A stretch of DNA of 64,000 nt from Halictus rubicundus (lineage: Eukaryota; Arthropoda; Insecta; Hymenoptera; Halictidae): the NCBI RefSeq assembly GCF_050948215.1, contig NW_027488888.1, positions 124,001-188,000 on the forward strand, in the 5' to 3' direction. How positions within the stretch are numbered: position 1 is the first letter of the stretch; the number at the start of each line of letters is the position of its first letter. The notes below the pieces were generated by a model. That model saw only the letters and a list, made by a program, of their open reading frames with translations. It did not search any database and was not told the DNA's origin. A program made the position numbers and the translations under genes. Positions 33,672 through 48,024 of the stretch are shown here, one piece after another.

Positions 33672-35408
33672 TGTGACGTGGCAACATTGTCCACGTCCCT
33701 CCGATCACAGATCGAAAGACCGGGCCGCCCTTTGGCAGCACCACCGCGATAACGGTGGTCGTGATCGATCTCCCTGGGAGCGTCCGAGATCCCAGATCGG
33801 ATATTGACGCGGTTTGAATGCCGCGCCACTTGGCGCGACACGAAGTTGCAGGACCGTGGCCGGGTCCCAGGGGGACCCGGATCCTTTTCCCAGCTCACAG
33901 GAACGCGGAAAATCCGGAGGGAAACTATTCAGGGGACGGCTACGGAGGACGCCCTGCAGAAAGACAACGAGAAGGACACCGAGCCCGGGCCTACCAACCC
34001 GGAGGCGCCGCCGAGGGATTACGGGTCTGAGGCGTACATCTTCTCAACCTCGTCGCCGCCTCGTCCCGAAAAGCTACACGCACCCGTCGAGGGAATGGCA
34101 AGCGGTCTATCTCCAAGGGAAGCGGCCAATCAACGCGCGTCACCAAGAAAGCGTTAGCCGATAGATCCGTAGCCGAGGGCCCCGTACCGCCGGACGCGGC
34201 CCTGACGCGCGAAAGCTAGCGATAGGTTAGAGCGTCGCGCGGGAGCAGGGAAGAGTAGGATAGTGGGGGACGCCTCGCTTCCGCGTTGGCGAGTCTTCGC
34301 GAAGTAGGGCACTGTGCTGCCGAATCTAGTCCGGGTTAGTCACCTTTACCAGTGCGTAAATTATATAGTATTTCTTTGCGAACATCATCACCGCTGCCGA
34401 GGGTAGACATAGAGAGAGCTGCCGATTTCCGGAGGAATAAGTCGCTAGGGAGCCCAGAGCTGCCGTTACGAGAGAGAGCGAAGCGACTAGGAAGCCACGT
34501 GCCGCGTGGTAAGTGCCGACCAGGTTTTTCCGCACCATTATAATTTTCGCGTTGGCTCGGTAGCGTTTTTGCGAACCGGCCGGACTTCGAGTCGAATTTA
34601 AGACGTAACCTCGCCCGCCGTGAATCGCGATCAGATTAGAATCGAGAAGGGGGTGAGGCCGTCGGTCGGTGAACGGACGGGGGGCCCGTATCGTTACCGA
34701 TTTTTGGCGAATCCAATCTGGGGACGTCCCACGGTGGGACGACGCGACGAAAACCGTATCGCTGTTTCCGGCTAATTCCGACGGCCACAGTCATTTCAAA
34801 TTGCTGCCGCGTATACCATCGGAACCCGGTCGCTTCTCGACCGGCTAATTGCCACTCGTAGCTGCCGTACATCGCGCCTACGATCGGGTTCGACGCGTAG
34901 GAGAGTAGACTCGGGAGAAATAAGCGCGAGCGACCGTCCAACCGTCGAATCATTGTACAATACCGCGCGGGCTTCGTTTCCATCGCTGCCGGGTCGCCCC
35001 GGCAGCCTTCTGTAATCAGCAAGATTAATAAATGTAAAGTCGAAGCCCATTCTCGTCTATCTTTCTTCCGTGAGAAACCTTTCCGCCGCGGGAAACGTCC
35101 CGCATTCCCTCCGCGTAGTACCCTGGCCCAGGCTGCCGCTATTCAGGCCCTCGCGCGGTTCCCGTACGGTTCGGCAGAATAATTAGCGTCTCGCGCAATC
35201 TTCGAAATTGTTCGCGTGACACTTGCGAGTGTCTGGCGCCCGTTGCGAGTCCCGAACCTGGTAAAATCTTCCGTCGGGGAAAACGCCGAACCTACGGGAT
35301 ACCGTTTGTCACCGGGCGAAACACGTCCCGCGCGGCCGAACGTGCCTAACCCGTCGTGGCCCCGGTTTTCGTCCGTCGGACGGGTCGGAAAACGCGGGAC
35401 CCGTGACA
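33672..35408 (+). repeat. Gypsy LTR 3 (3' outer)
   Basis: This is a complete LTR ending GTGACA at 35408, where satellite resumes after the GAAG duplication. It looks identical to LTR 2. LTR 1 and LTR 3, the two ends of the original insertion, differ at 5 of 1,737 positions (about 0.3%), which marks a young element. Confidence 0.93.
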
Positions 35409-35412
35409 GAAG
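35409..35412. other. Target-site duplication (right) of the gypsy tandem
   Basis: GAAG directly follows LTR 3 and matches 13550-13553. The satellite context then continues as ATAGAATAGGATAGAGG. Confidence 0.85.
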
Positions 35413-36296
35413 ATAGAATAGGATAGAGGATAGGATAGGATAGAGTATTGGATAGGATAGAGGATATTATAGGATAGAGGATAGGATAAGATTGAGGATA
35501 GGATAGGGGATTGGATAGGATAGAGGATAGGATAGGATAGATTATATTATAGGATAGACGATAGGATAGGATAGAGGATAGGATACGATAGAGGATACGA
35601 TAGGATAGAGGATAGGATAGGATAGGATAGAGGATTGGATAGGATACAGGATAGCATTCAGGATAGGATAGGATAGAGGATAGGATAGGATAGAGAATAG
35701 GATACGATATATGATATTATAGCATAGAGGATAGGATAGGATAGAGGATAGGATAGAGGATTGGATTGGATAGAGGATATTATAGAATTGAGGAATGGAT
35801 AGGTTAGAGGATTGGATAGGATAGAGGATAGAATAGGATAGAGGATGGGATAGGATAGAGGATGGCATAGGGGATTGGGTAGGATACAGGATTGGATAGG
35901 ATAGAGGATGTTATAGAATAGAGGATTGGATAGGATAGAGGATTGGATAGAATAGATTATATTATAGGATAGAGGATAGGATAGGATAGAGGATAGGATA
36001 GGATAGAGGATAGGATAGGATAGAGGATATTATAGGATAGAGGATAGGATAGGATAGAGGATTGGATAGGATACAGGATAGCATTCAGGATAGGATAGGT
36101 TAGAGGATATTATAGGATAGACGATAGAATAGAATAGAGGATAGGATAGGATAGAAAATAGGATAAACAGAGGATAGGATAGGATAGAGGATATTATATA
36201 ATAGAGGATAGGATAGGATAGAGGATGGGATAGGATAGAGGATAGGATAGAGGATAGCATAGAGGATTGGATAGGATAGAGGATATTATAGAATAG

Positions 36297-37357
36297 AGGA
36301 ATGGATAGGATAGAGGATTGGATAGAATAGAATATATTATGGGATACAGGATTGGATAGGATAGAGGATATAATAGGATAGAGGATAGGATAGGATAGAG
36401 GATAGGATAGGATAGAGGATAGGATAGGATAGAGTATAGGATAGGATAGAGGATAGGATAGGATAGAGGATAGGATAGGATAGAGGATATGATAGAATAG
36501 AGGATATTATGGGATAGAGGCTTGGATAAGATAGAGTATTGGATAGGATACAGGATAGCATTCAGGATAGGATAGGATAGAGGATATTATAGGATAGACG
36601 ATTGGATAGGATAGAGGATAGGATAGGATTGAGGATAGGATAGGATAGAGGATAGGATAGGATAGAGGATAGGATAGGATAGAGGATGGGATAGGATAGA
36701 GGATGGGATAGGGGATTGGATAGGATACAGGATTGGATAGGATAGATGATGTTATAGAATAGAGGATTGGATAGGATAGAGGATTGGATAGAATAGATTA
36801 TATTATAGCATAGAGGATAGGATAGGATAGAGTATAGGATAGGATAGAGGATTTTATAGGATACAGGATAGTATTCAGGATAGGATAGGATAGAGGATAT
36901 TATAGGATAGACGATAGGGTAGAATAGAGGATAGGATAGGATAGAAAATAGGATACGACAGAGGATAGGATAGGATAGAGGATATTTTAGGGTAGAGGTA
37001 GGATAGGATAGAGGATAGGATAGGATAGAGGATAGGATAGGATAGAGGATGGGATAGGATAGAGGATGGGATAGGGGATTGGATAGGATACATGATTGGA
37101 TAGGATAGAGGATGTTATAGAATAGAGGATTGGATAGGATAGAGGATTGGATAGAATAGATTTTATTATAGGACAGAGGATAGGATAGGATAGAGGATTG
37201 GATAGGATACAGGATAGCATTCAGGATAGGATAGGATAGAGGATATTATAGGATAGACGATTGGATAGGATAGAGGATAGGATAGGATAGAGGATGTGAT
37301 AGGATAGAAGATACGATAGGATAGAGGATAGGATAGGATAGAGGATTGGATAGGATA
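36297..37357. repeat. 1-kb duplicated satellite segment right of the gypsy tandem
   Basis: This is the partner of 12161-13204. Single-base differences are few, for example GAGGATGGG here against GAGGACGGG at about 12.91 kb. It shows that the retrotransposon landed inside a satellite higher-order repeat and split neighbouring copies. Confidence 0.75.
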
Positions 37358-39257
37358 CAGGATTGCATTGAGGATAGGATAGGATAGAGGATTGGATAGG
37401 ATACAGGATTGCATTGAGGATAGGATAGGATAGAGGATAGGATAGAGGATAGCATAGAGGATTGGATAGGAGAGAGGATATTATAGAATAGAGGAATGGA
37501 TAGGATAGAGGATTGGATAGGATAGAGGATAGGATAGGATAGAGGATAGGATAGGATAGAGGATAGGATAGGATAGAGTATAGGATAGGATAGAGGATAG
37601 GATAGGATAGAGGATAGGATAGGATAGAGGATATGATAGAATAGAGGATATTATGGGATAGAGGATTGGATAAGGTAGAGTATTGGATAGGATACAGGAT
37701 AGCATTCAGGATAGGATAGGATAGAGGATATTATAGGATAGACGATTGGATAGGATAGAATATAGGATAGGATTGAGGATAGCATAGGATAGAGGATATG
37801 ATAGGATAGAGGATAGGATAGGATAGAGGATGGGATAGGATAGAGGATGGGATAGGGGATTGGATAGGATACACGATTGGATAGGATAGATGATGTTATA
37901 GAATAGAGGATTGGATAGGATAGAGGATTGGATAGAATAGATTATATTATAGCATAGAGGATAGGATAGGATAGAGGATGGGATAGGATAGAGGATAAAA
38001 TAGGATAGAGAATAGGATAGGTTAGAGGATTGTATAGGATACCGGATTGCATTGAGGATAGGATAGGATAGAGGATAGGATAGAGGATAGGATAGAGGAA
38101 AGGATAGAGGATAGGATAGAGGATAGTATAGAGGATAGGATAGAGGACAGGATAGAGGATTGGATAGGATAGAGGATAGTTTAGGGTAGAGGATAGGATA
38201 TGATAGAGGATAGGATAGGATAGAGGATAGGATAGGCTAGTGGATAGGATAGGATAGGATAGGATAGAGGATAGGATATGATAGAGGATTGGATAGGATA
38301 GAGGATGGGATAGGATAGAGGATATTATAGGATAGATGATTGGATAGGATAGAGGATAGGATAGGATAGAGAATAGGATACGATATATGATATTATAGCA
38401 TAGAGGATAGGATAGGATAGAGGATAGGATAGAGGATTGGAATAGGATAGAGGATAGGGGATAGGATAGGATTGAGCATAGGATAGGATAGAGGATAGGA
38501 TAGGATAGAGGATAGGATAGGATAGAGGATTGGATAGGATAGAGGATATTGTATGATAGACATTATGATAGGATAGAGGATCGGATAGGATAGAGGATAC
38601 AATAGGATAGAGGATAGGATAGGATAGAGGATAGGATAGGATAAGATAAGATAGGATAGGATAGGATAGGATTCAGGATAGGATAGGGGATTGGATAGGA
38701 TAGAGGATTGGAATAGGATAGAGGATAGGATAGGATAGGAAAGGATAGGATAGGGGATAGGATAGGATTCAGGATAGGATAGGGGATTGGATAGGATAGA
38801 GGATTGGAATAGGATAGAGGATAGGATAGGATAGGGGATAGGATAGTATTGAGGATAGGATAGGATAGAGGATGGGATAGGGGATTGGATAGGATGAAGG
38901 ATTGGATACGATAGAGGATAGGATAGGGGATTGGATACGATAGAGGATAGGAGAGGATAGAGGATAGGATAGAGGATAGGATAGAGGATGGATAGGATAG
39001 ATGATTGGATAGAAAAGAGGATATTATAGGATAGAGGATAGGATAGAGGATTGGAATAGGATAGAGGATAGGATAGGGGATAGGATAAGATTGAGGATAG
39101 GATAGGATAGAGGATAGGATAGGATAGAGGATAGGATAGGATAGAGGATAGGATAGGATAGAGAATAGGATAGGATATATGATATTATAGGATAGGATAG
39201 AGGATAGGATAGGATAGAGGATTGGATAGGATAGAGGATAGGATAGGATAGATTATA

Positions 39258-39464
39258 TTATAGGATAGACGATAGGATAGGATAGAGGATAGGATAGGAT
39301 AGAGGATACGATAGGATAGAGGATAGGATAGGATAGAGGATAAGATAGGATAGAGGATTGCATAGAATAGAGGGTATTATAGGATAGAGGATAGGATAAG
39401 ATTGAGGATAGGATAGGTGATTGGATAGGATAGAGGATAGGATAGGATAGAAAATAGGATACAA
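39258..39464. repeat. Satellite block repeated 4,647 bp downstream (copy 1)
   Basis: The order of variant words here is repeated at 43905-44111 with two visible differences. A similar offset (about 4,611) holds for the GGAAAGGATAGG mark at 38.74 and 43.35 kb. The surrounding 38.7-47 kb is therefore built from higher-order units of about 4.6 kb with small length changes. Confidence 0.65.
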
Positions 39465-40844
39465 CAGAGGATAGGATAGGATAGATGATATTATAGGATA
39501 GAGGATTGGATAGGATAGAGGATGGGATAGGATAGAGTATATTATAGGATAGACGATTGGATAGGATAGAGGATAGGATAGGATTGAGGATATTATAGCA
39601 TAGAGAATAGGATAGAGGATTGGATTGGATAGAGGATATTATAGAATTGAGGAATGGATAGGATAGAGGATTGGATATGATAGAGGATAGGATAGGATAG
39701 AGGGTGGGATAGGATAGAGGATGGGATAGGGGATTGGATAGGAAACAGGATTGGATAGGATTGAGGATGTTATAGAATAGAGGATTGGATAGGATAGAGG
39801 ATTGGATAGAATAGATTATATTATAGGATAGAGGTTAGGATAGGATAGAGGATAGGATAGGATAGAGGATTGGATAGGATACAGGATAGCATTCAGGATA
39901 GGATGGATAGAGGATTGGATAGAATAGATGATATTATAGGATAGAGGATAGGATAGAGGATTGGAATAGGATAGAGGATAGGATAGGGGATAGGATAGGA
40001 TTGAGGATAGGATAGGATAGAGGATAGGATAGGATAGAGGATAGGATAGGATAGAGGATAGGATAGGATAGTGAATAGGATAGGATATATGATATTATAG
40101 GAAAGAGGATATGATAGGATAGAGGATAGGATAGGATAGAGGATTGGATAGGATAGAGGATATTATAGCATAGAGGATAGGATAAGATTGAGGATAGGAT
40201 AGGGGATTGGATAGGATAGAGGATAGGATAGGATAGATTATATTATAGGATAGACGATAGGATAGGATAGAGGATTGCATAGGATACAGGATATTATAGG
40301 ATAGAGGATAGGATAAGATTGAGGATAGGATAGGGGATTGGATAGGATAGAGGATAGGATAGAGGATAGGATAGGATAGAGGATAGGATAGAGGATGGAT
40401 AGGATAGAGGATTGGATAGAATAGATGATATTATAGGATAGAGGATAGGATAGAGGATAGGATAGGGGATAGGATAGGATTGAGGATAGGATAGGATAGA
40501 GGATAGGATAGGATAGAGGATAGGATAGGATAGAGGATAGGATAGGATAGTGAATAGGATAGGATATATGATATTATAGGAAAGAGGATATGATAGGATA
40601 GAGGATAGGATAGGATAGAGGATAGGATAGGATAGAGGATAGGATAGGATAGAGGATAGGATAGGATAGAGGATAGGATAGGATAGAGGATAGGATAGGA
40701 TAGGATAGAGGATAGGATAGGATAGAGAATAGGATAGGATATATGATATTATAGGATAGAGGATATGATAGGATAGAGGATAGGATAGGATAGAGGACAG
40801 GATAGGATAGAGGATTGGATAGGATAGAGGATAGGATAGAGGAT

Positions 40845-40900
40845 TGGATAGGATTGAGGATATTATAGGATAGAAGATAGTATAGGATAGAGGATAGGAT
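40845..40900. other. Paralogous empty site for the gypsy insertion
   Basis: GGATAGGATTGAGG, then TATTATAGGATAGAAG, then ATAGTATAGGATAGAGG reads through the insertion point without an element. The single GAAG is at 40873-40876. The left part matches the sequence before LTR 1 and the right part matches that after LTR 3, apart from one base (GTATAGG against GAATAGG). Confidence 0.7.
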
Positions 40901-43900
40901 AGGATAGAGGATTGGATAGGATAGAGTATATTATAGGATAGAGGATAGGATAAGATTGAGGATAGGATAGGGGATTGGATCGGATAGAGGATAGGATAGG
41001 ATAGATTATATTATAGGATAGAAGGTAGGATAGGATAGAGGATGGGATACGATAGATGATACGATAGGATAGAGGATAGGATAGGATAGGATAGAGGATT
41101 GGATAGGATACAGGATAGCATTCAGGATAGGATAGGATAGAGGATAGGATAGGATAGAGAATAGGATACGATATATGATATTATAGCATAGAGGATAGGA
41201 TAGGATAGAGGATAGGATAGAGGATTGGATTGGATAGAGGATATTATAGAATTGAGGAATGGATAGGTTAGAGGATTGGATAGGATAGAGGATAGAATAT
41301 TATAGAGGATGGGATAGGATAGAGGATGGCATAGGGGATTGGATAGGATATATGATTGGATAGGATAGAGGATGTTATAGAATAGAGGATTGGATAGGAT
41401 AGAGGATTGGATAGAATAGATTTTATTATAGGATAGAGGATAGGATAGGATAGAGGATTGGATAGGATACAGGATAGCATTCAGGATAGGATAGGATAGA
41501 GGATAGGATAGAGGATAGCATAGAGGATTGGATAGGAGAGAGGATATTATAGAATAGAGGAATGGATAGGATAGAGGATTGGATAGAATAGAGGATACTA
41601 TGGGATAGAGGTTTGGATAGGATAGAGGATAGGATAGGATAGAGGATAGGATAGGATAGAGGATAGGATAGGATAGAGGATAGGATAGGATAGAGTATAG
41701 GATAGTATAGAGGATAGGATAGGATAGAGGATAGGATACGGATAGAGGATATGATAGAATAGAGGATATTATGGGATAGAGGATTGGATAAGATAGAGTA
41801 TTGGATAGGATACAGGATAGCATTCAGGATAGGATAGGATAGAGGATATTATAGGATAGACGATTGGATAGGATAGAATATAGGATAGGATTGAGGATAG
41901 CATAGGATAGAGGATGGGATAGGATAGAGGATATTATAGGATAGACGATTGGATAGGATAGAGGATATGATTGGATTGAGGATAGGATAGGGTAGAGGAT
42001 AGGATAGGATAGAGGATAGGATAAGATTGAGGATAGGATAGGTGATTGGATAGGATAGAGGATAGGATAGGATAGAAAATAGGATACAACAGAGGATAGG
42101 ATAGGATAGATGATATTATAGGATAGAGGATTGGATAGGATAGAGGATGGGATAGGATAGAGGATATTATAGGATAGACGATTGGATAGGATAGAGGATA
42201 GGATAGGATTGAGGATATTATAGCATAGAGGATAGGATAGAGGATTGGATTGGATAGAGGATATTATAGAATTGAGGAATGGATAGGATAGAGGATTGGA
42301 TATGATAGAGGATAGGAGAAAATAGATTATATTATAGGATAGGGGATAGGATAGGATAGAGGATAGGATAGGATAGAGGATTGGATAGGATACAGGATAG
42401 CATTCAGGATAGGATAGGATAGAGGATATTATAGGATAGAGGATACAATAGGATAGAGGATAGGATAGGGTAGAGGATAGGATAGGGTAGAGGACAGGAT
42501 AGGATTGAGGATAGGATAGGATAGAGGATGGGATAGGGGATAGGATAGGATAAAGGATTGGATAGGATAGAGGATAGGATAGAGGATTGGATAGGATTGA
42601 GGATATTATAGGATAGAAGATAGGATATTATAGAGGATAGGATAGGATAGAGGATTGGATAGGATAGAGGATATTATAGCATAGAGGATAGGATAAGATT
42701 GAGGATAGGATAGGGGATTGGATAGGATAGAGGATAGGATAGAGGATAGGATAGGATAGAGGATAGGATAGAGGATGGATAGGATAGAGGATTGGATAGA
42801 ATAGATGATATTATAGGATAGAGGATAGGATAGAGGATTGGAATAGGATAGAGGATAGGATAGGGGATAGGATAGGATTGAGGATAGGATAGGATAGAGG
42901 ATAGGATAGGATAGAGGATAGGATAGGATAGAGGATAGGATAGGATAGTGAATAGGATAGGATATATGATATTATAGGAAAGAGGATATGATAGGATAGA
43001 GGATAGGATAGGATAGAGGATAGGATAGGATAGAGGATAGGATAGGATAGAGGATAGGATAGGATAGAGGATAGGATAGGATAGAGGATAGGATAGGATA
43101 GGATAGGATAGAGGATAGGATAGGATAGAGAATAGGATAGGATATATGATATTATAGGATAGAGGATATGATAGGATAGAGGATAGGATAGGATAGAGGA
43201 CAGGATAGGATAGAGGATTGGATAGGATAGAGGATTGGATAGGATTGAGGATATTATAGGATAGAAGATAGTATAGGATAGAGGATAGGATAGGATAGAG
43301 GATTGGATAGGATAGAGGATATTATAGGATAGAGGATAGGATAGGATAGGAAAGGATAGGATAGGGGATAGGATAGGATTCAGGATAGGATAGGGGATTG
43401 GATAGGATAGAGGATTGGAATAGGATAGAGGATAGGATAGGATAGGGGATAGGATAGTATTGAGGATAGGATAGGATAGAGGATGGGATAGGGGATTGGA
43501 TAGGATGAAGGATTGGATACGATAGAGGATAGGATAGGGGATTGGATACGATAGAGGATAGGAGAGGATAGAGGATAGGATAGAGGATAGGATAGAGGAT
43601 AGGATAGAGGATGGATAGGATAGATGATTGGATAGAAAAGAGGATATTATAGGATAGAGGATAGGATAGAGGATTGGAATAGGATAGAGGATAGGATAGG
43701 GGATAGGATAAGATTGAGGATAGGATAGGATAGAGGATAGGATAGGATAGAGGATAGGATAGGATAGAGGATAGGATAGGATAGAGAATAGGATAGGATA
43801 TATGATATTATAGGATAGAGGATTGGATAGGATAGAGGATAGGATAGGATAGAGGATAGGATAGAGGATTGGATAGGATAGAGGATAGGATAGGATAGAT

Positions 43901-43904
43901 TATA

Positions 43905-44111
43905 TTATAGGATAGACGATAGGATAGGATAGAGGATGGGATAGGATAGAGGATACGATAGGATAGAGGATAGGATAGGATAGAGGATAAGATAGGATAG
44001 AGGATTGCATAGGATAGAGGGTATTATAGGATAGAGGATAGGACAAGATTGAGGATAGGATAGGTGATTGGATAGGATAGAGGATAGGATAGGATAGAAA
44101 ATAGGATACAA
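43905..44111. repeat. Satellite block repeated from 39.26 kb (copy 2)
   Basis: This is the second copy of the 207-bp stretch. The differences are GATGGG in place of GATAGG at about 43.94 kb and GGACAAG in place of GGATAAG at about 44.04 kb. Confidence 0.65.
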
Positions 44112-47100
44112 CAGAGGATAGGATAGGATAGATGATATTATAGGATAGAGGATTGGATAGGATAGAGGATGGGATAGGATAGAGGATATTATAGGATAGA
44201 CGATTGGATAGGATAGAGGATAGGATAGGATTGAGGATATTATAGCATAGAGGATAGGATAGAGGATTGGATTGGATAGAGGATATTATAGAATTGAGGA
44301 ATGGATAGGATAGAGGATTGGATATGATAGAGGATAGGATAGGATAGAGGGTGGGATAGGATAGAGGATGGGATAGGGGATTGGATAGGAAACAGGATTG
44401 GATAGGATTGAGGATGTTATAGAATAGAGGATTGGATAGGATAGAGGATTGGATAGAATAGATTATATTATAGGATAGAGGATAGGATAGGATAGAGGAT
44501 AGGATAGGATAGAGGATTGGATAGGATACAGGATAGCATTCAGGATAGGATAGGATAGAGGATATTATAGGATAGAGGATACAATAGGATAGAGGATAGG
44601 ATAGGGTAGAGGATAGGATAGGGTAGAGGACAGGATAGGATTGAGGATAGGATAGGATAGAGGATGGGATAGGGGATAGGATAGGATAAAGGATTGGATA
44701 GGATAGAGGATAGGATAGAGGATTGGATAGGATTGAGGATATTATAGGATAGAAGATAGGATAGGATAGAGGATAGGATAGGATAGAGGATTGGATAGGA
44801 TAGAGGATATTATAGCATAGAGGATAGGATAAGATTGAGGATAGGATAGGGGATTGGATAGGATAGAGGATAGGATAGGATAGATTATATTATAGGATAG
44901 ACGATAGGATAGGATAGAGGATAGGATGGACGATAGGATAGGATAGAGGATAGGATAGGATAGAGGATACGATAGGATAGAGGATAGGATAGGATATAGG
45001 ATAGGGTAGGATAGAGGATTGCATAGGATAGAGGATATTATAGGATAGAGGATAGGATAAGATTGAGGATAGGATAGGGGATTGGATAGGATAGAGGATA
45101 GGATAGAGGATAGGATAGGATAGAGGATAGGATAGAGGATGGATAGGATAGAGGATTGGATAGAATAGAGGATATTATAGGATAGAGGATAGGATAGAGG
45201 ATTGGAATAGGATAGATGATAGGATAGGTGATAGGATAGGATTGAGGATAGGATAGGATAGAGGATAGGATAGGATAGAGGATAGGATAGGATAGAGGAT
45301 AGGATAGGATAGAGGATAGGATAGGATAGAGGACAGGATAGGATAGAGGATTGGATAGGATAGAGGATAGGATAGAGGATAGGATAGAGGATTGGATAGG
45401 ATTGAGGATATTATAGGATAGAAGATAGTATAGGATAGAGGATAGGATAGGATAGAGAATAGGATAGGATATATGATATTATAGGAAAGAGGATATGATA
45501 GGATAGAGGATAGGATAGGATAGAGGATAGGATAGGATAGAGGATAGGATAGGATAGAGGATAGGATAGGATAGAGGATAGGATAGGATAGAGGATAGGG
45601 TAGGATAGAGAATAGGATACGATATATGATATTATAGCATAGAGGATAGGATAGGATAGAGGATAGGATAGAGGATTGGATTGGATAGAGGATATTATAG
45701 AATTGAGGAATGGATAGGTTAGAGGATTGGATAGGATAGAGGATAGAATAGGATAGAGGATGGGATAGGATAGAGGATGGGATAGGGGATTGGGTAGGAT
45801 ACAGGATTGGATAGGATAGAGGATGTTATAGAATAGAGGATTGGATAGGATAGAGGATTGGATAGGATAGAGGATTGGATAGAATAGATTATATTATAGG
45901 ATAGAGGATAGGATAGGATAGAGGATAGGATAGGATAGAGGATAGGATAGGATAGAGGATAGGATAGGATAGAGGATAGGATAGGATAGAGGATTGGATA
46001 GGATACAGGATAGCATTCAGGATAGGATAGGTTAGAGGATATTATAGGATAGACGATAGGATAGAATAGAGGATAGGATAGGATAGAAAATAGGATAAAC
46101 AGAGGATAGGATAGGATAGAGGATATTATATAATAGAGGATAGGATAGGATAGAGGATGGGATAGGATAGAGGATATGATAGAATAGAGGATATTATGGG
46201 ATAGAGGATTGGATAAGATAGAGTATTGGATAGGATACAGGATAGCATTCAGGATAGGATAGGATAGAGGATATTATAGGATAGACGATTGGATAGGATA
46301 GAGGATAGGATAGGATTGAAGATAGGATAGGATAGAGGATAGGATAGGATAGAGGATAGTATAGGATAGAGGATAGGATAGGATAGAGGATGGGATAGGA
46401 TAGAGGATGGGATAGGAGATTGGATAGGATACATGATTGGATAGGATAGAGGATGTTATAGAATAGAGGTTTGGATAGGATAGAGGATTGGATAGAATAG
46501 ATTTTATTATAGGATAGAGGATAGGATAGGATAGAGGATAGGATAGGATAGAGGATTGGATAGGATACAGGATAGCATTCAGGATAGGATAGGATAGAGG
46601 ATATTATAGGATAGACGATTGGATAGGATACAGGATAGGATAGGATAGAGGATGTGATAGGATAGAAGATACGATAGGATAGAGGATAGGATAGGATAGA
46701 GGATTGGATAGGATACAGGATTGCATTGAGGATAGGATAGGATAGAGGATACGATAGAGGATAGCATAGAGGATTGGATAGGATAGAGGATATTATAGAA
46801 TAGAGGAATGGATAGGATAGAGGATTGGATAGAATAGAGGATATTATGGGATACAGGATTGGATAGGATAGAGGATAGGATAGGATAGAGGATAGGATAG
46901 GATAGAGGATAGGATAGGATAGAGGATAGGATAGGATAGAGTATAGGATAGGATAGAGGATAGGATAGGATAGAGGATAGGATAGGATAGAGGATATGAT
47001 AGAATAGAGGATATTATGGGATAGAGGATTGGATAAGATAGAGTATTGGATAGGATACAGGATAGCATTCAGGATAGGATAGGATAGAGGATATTATAGG

Positions 47101-47614
47101 ATAGACGATTGGATAGGATAGAGGATAGGATAGGATAGAAAATAGGATACGACAGAGGATAGGATAGGATAGAGGATTGGATAGGATACAGGATAGCATT
47201 CAGGATAGGATAGGATATAGGATTGTAACCGTGTCGGTTACATACACATATACCGCACGTATCGGTCGGCGATACGACCCCACCACCGTACCATACTACG
47301 TTGTTCGCGAGTCCGGAGATAGTGAGGGATCGCGAGATATCGCGATCCTTGTCGAGTTGCGCACGCATCGATCCCCACTCGATAATGATCGAAGGAGGTC
47401 GATGCGAGCCAGCGATCCAACACTCTACGTCTGGAAGCGGTCCGAGAAACACGCGTTTAAGAATTGTGTCTGTTCGACGAAACACGGTACCCGTTCGAGG
47501 AGTCAAACCGACTCGGCAGAGCAAGGCAAACCGTCCTTCCTGCTCTCAACGCGTACGCGCCTCAAACCGAGGAGTCACGAGCGCAAACCGCGCCGTGGCA
47601 CTGTCGAAACGTTT

Positions 47615-47622
47615 TATATAAA
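47615..47622 (+). promoter_or_regulatory. TATA box of the solo LTR
   Basis: TATATAAA followed by G is a full consensus match, about 390 bp from the left end of the LTR. Confidence 0.5.
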
Positions 47623-47660
47623 GCTCCGTGACTCTCGGACGTGACCGCGTTGTACATAAT

Positions 47661-47666
47661 AATAAA
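47661..47666 (+). terminator. Polyadenylation signal of the solo LTR
   Basis: AATAAA lies only 39 bp after the TATA box. If both are used, R would be very short and U5 about 1.75 kb, containing the repeat array. This would be an unusual layout. Confidence 0.35.
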
Positions 47667-48024
47667 CGAAATTACATAATTTTCACTCGCCTAAAGATTG
47701 ATCGAGAAATGTTTAATTATCAATTCCGAAGTAAAGCATTACTAGTGTCAGTGTAGATTACTTGCAGCGAGCAAGTCGCGAGTACCATTTAGGTGCGACG
47801 GCGAGTGGAAGGCGCCGTGTGTCGGTACGACACGATTTTGTAAAATTTAGAGAACTGCGTCGCGCAGAGATAGAAACGCGTCGCGAAGCGTGCGATTATC
47901 GCGTCGGACAGACACAGTAGATTCACTTCGTCCTTCAAATATAAATATTAGTATAGGGTACGTATAAGTATCGTTTCAAAGATACGGTACGTACTATACG
48001 GGTCGAAGCGAGACAGTCAATCAT

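Larger units (their letters stand above)
13554..35408 (+). mobile_element. Ty3/gypsy LTR retrotransposon, tandem LTR-internal-LTR-internal-LTR
   Basis: Three 1,737-bp LTRs flank two 8,322-bp internal regions with an exact period of 10,059 bp. The array is bounded by one GAAG duplication, and there is no duplication at the middle LTR, so it behaves as one insertion. Gene order is Gag, protease, reverse transcriptase, RNase H, integrase, which places it in Ty3/gypsy (Metaviridae), followed by a third ORF. The LTR starts TGT and ends ACA. The two internal copies look identical. The likely origin is unequal LTR-LTR recombination between sister or homologous copies; an assembly expansion of a single element is the main alternative. 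Confidence 0.93.
35409..47223. repeat. 17-bp GGATA satellite, block B
   Basis: Satellite resumes in the same orientation and with the same 17-bp unit as block A. Variant words such as GGATATATGATATTATAGG, GGATTGGAATAGG and GGGGATAGG are commoner here than in the first 10 kb, and higher-order copies of about 4.6 kb are visible. I see no gene or RNA feature. Confidence 0.95.
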
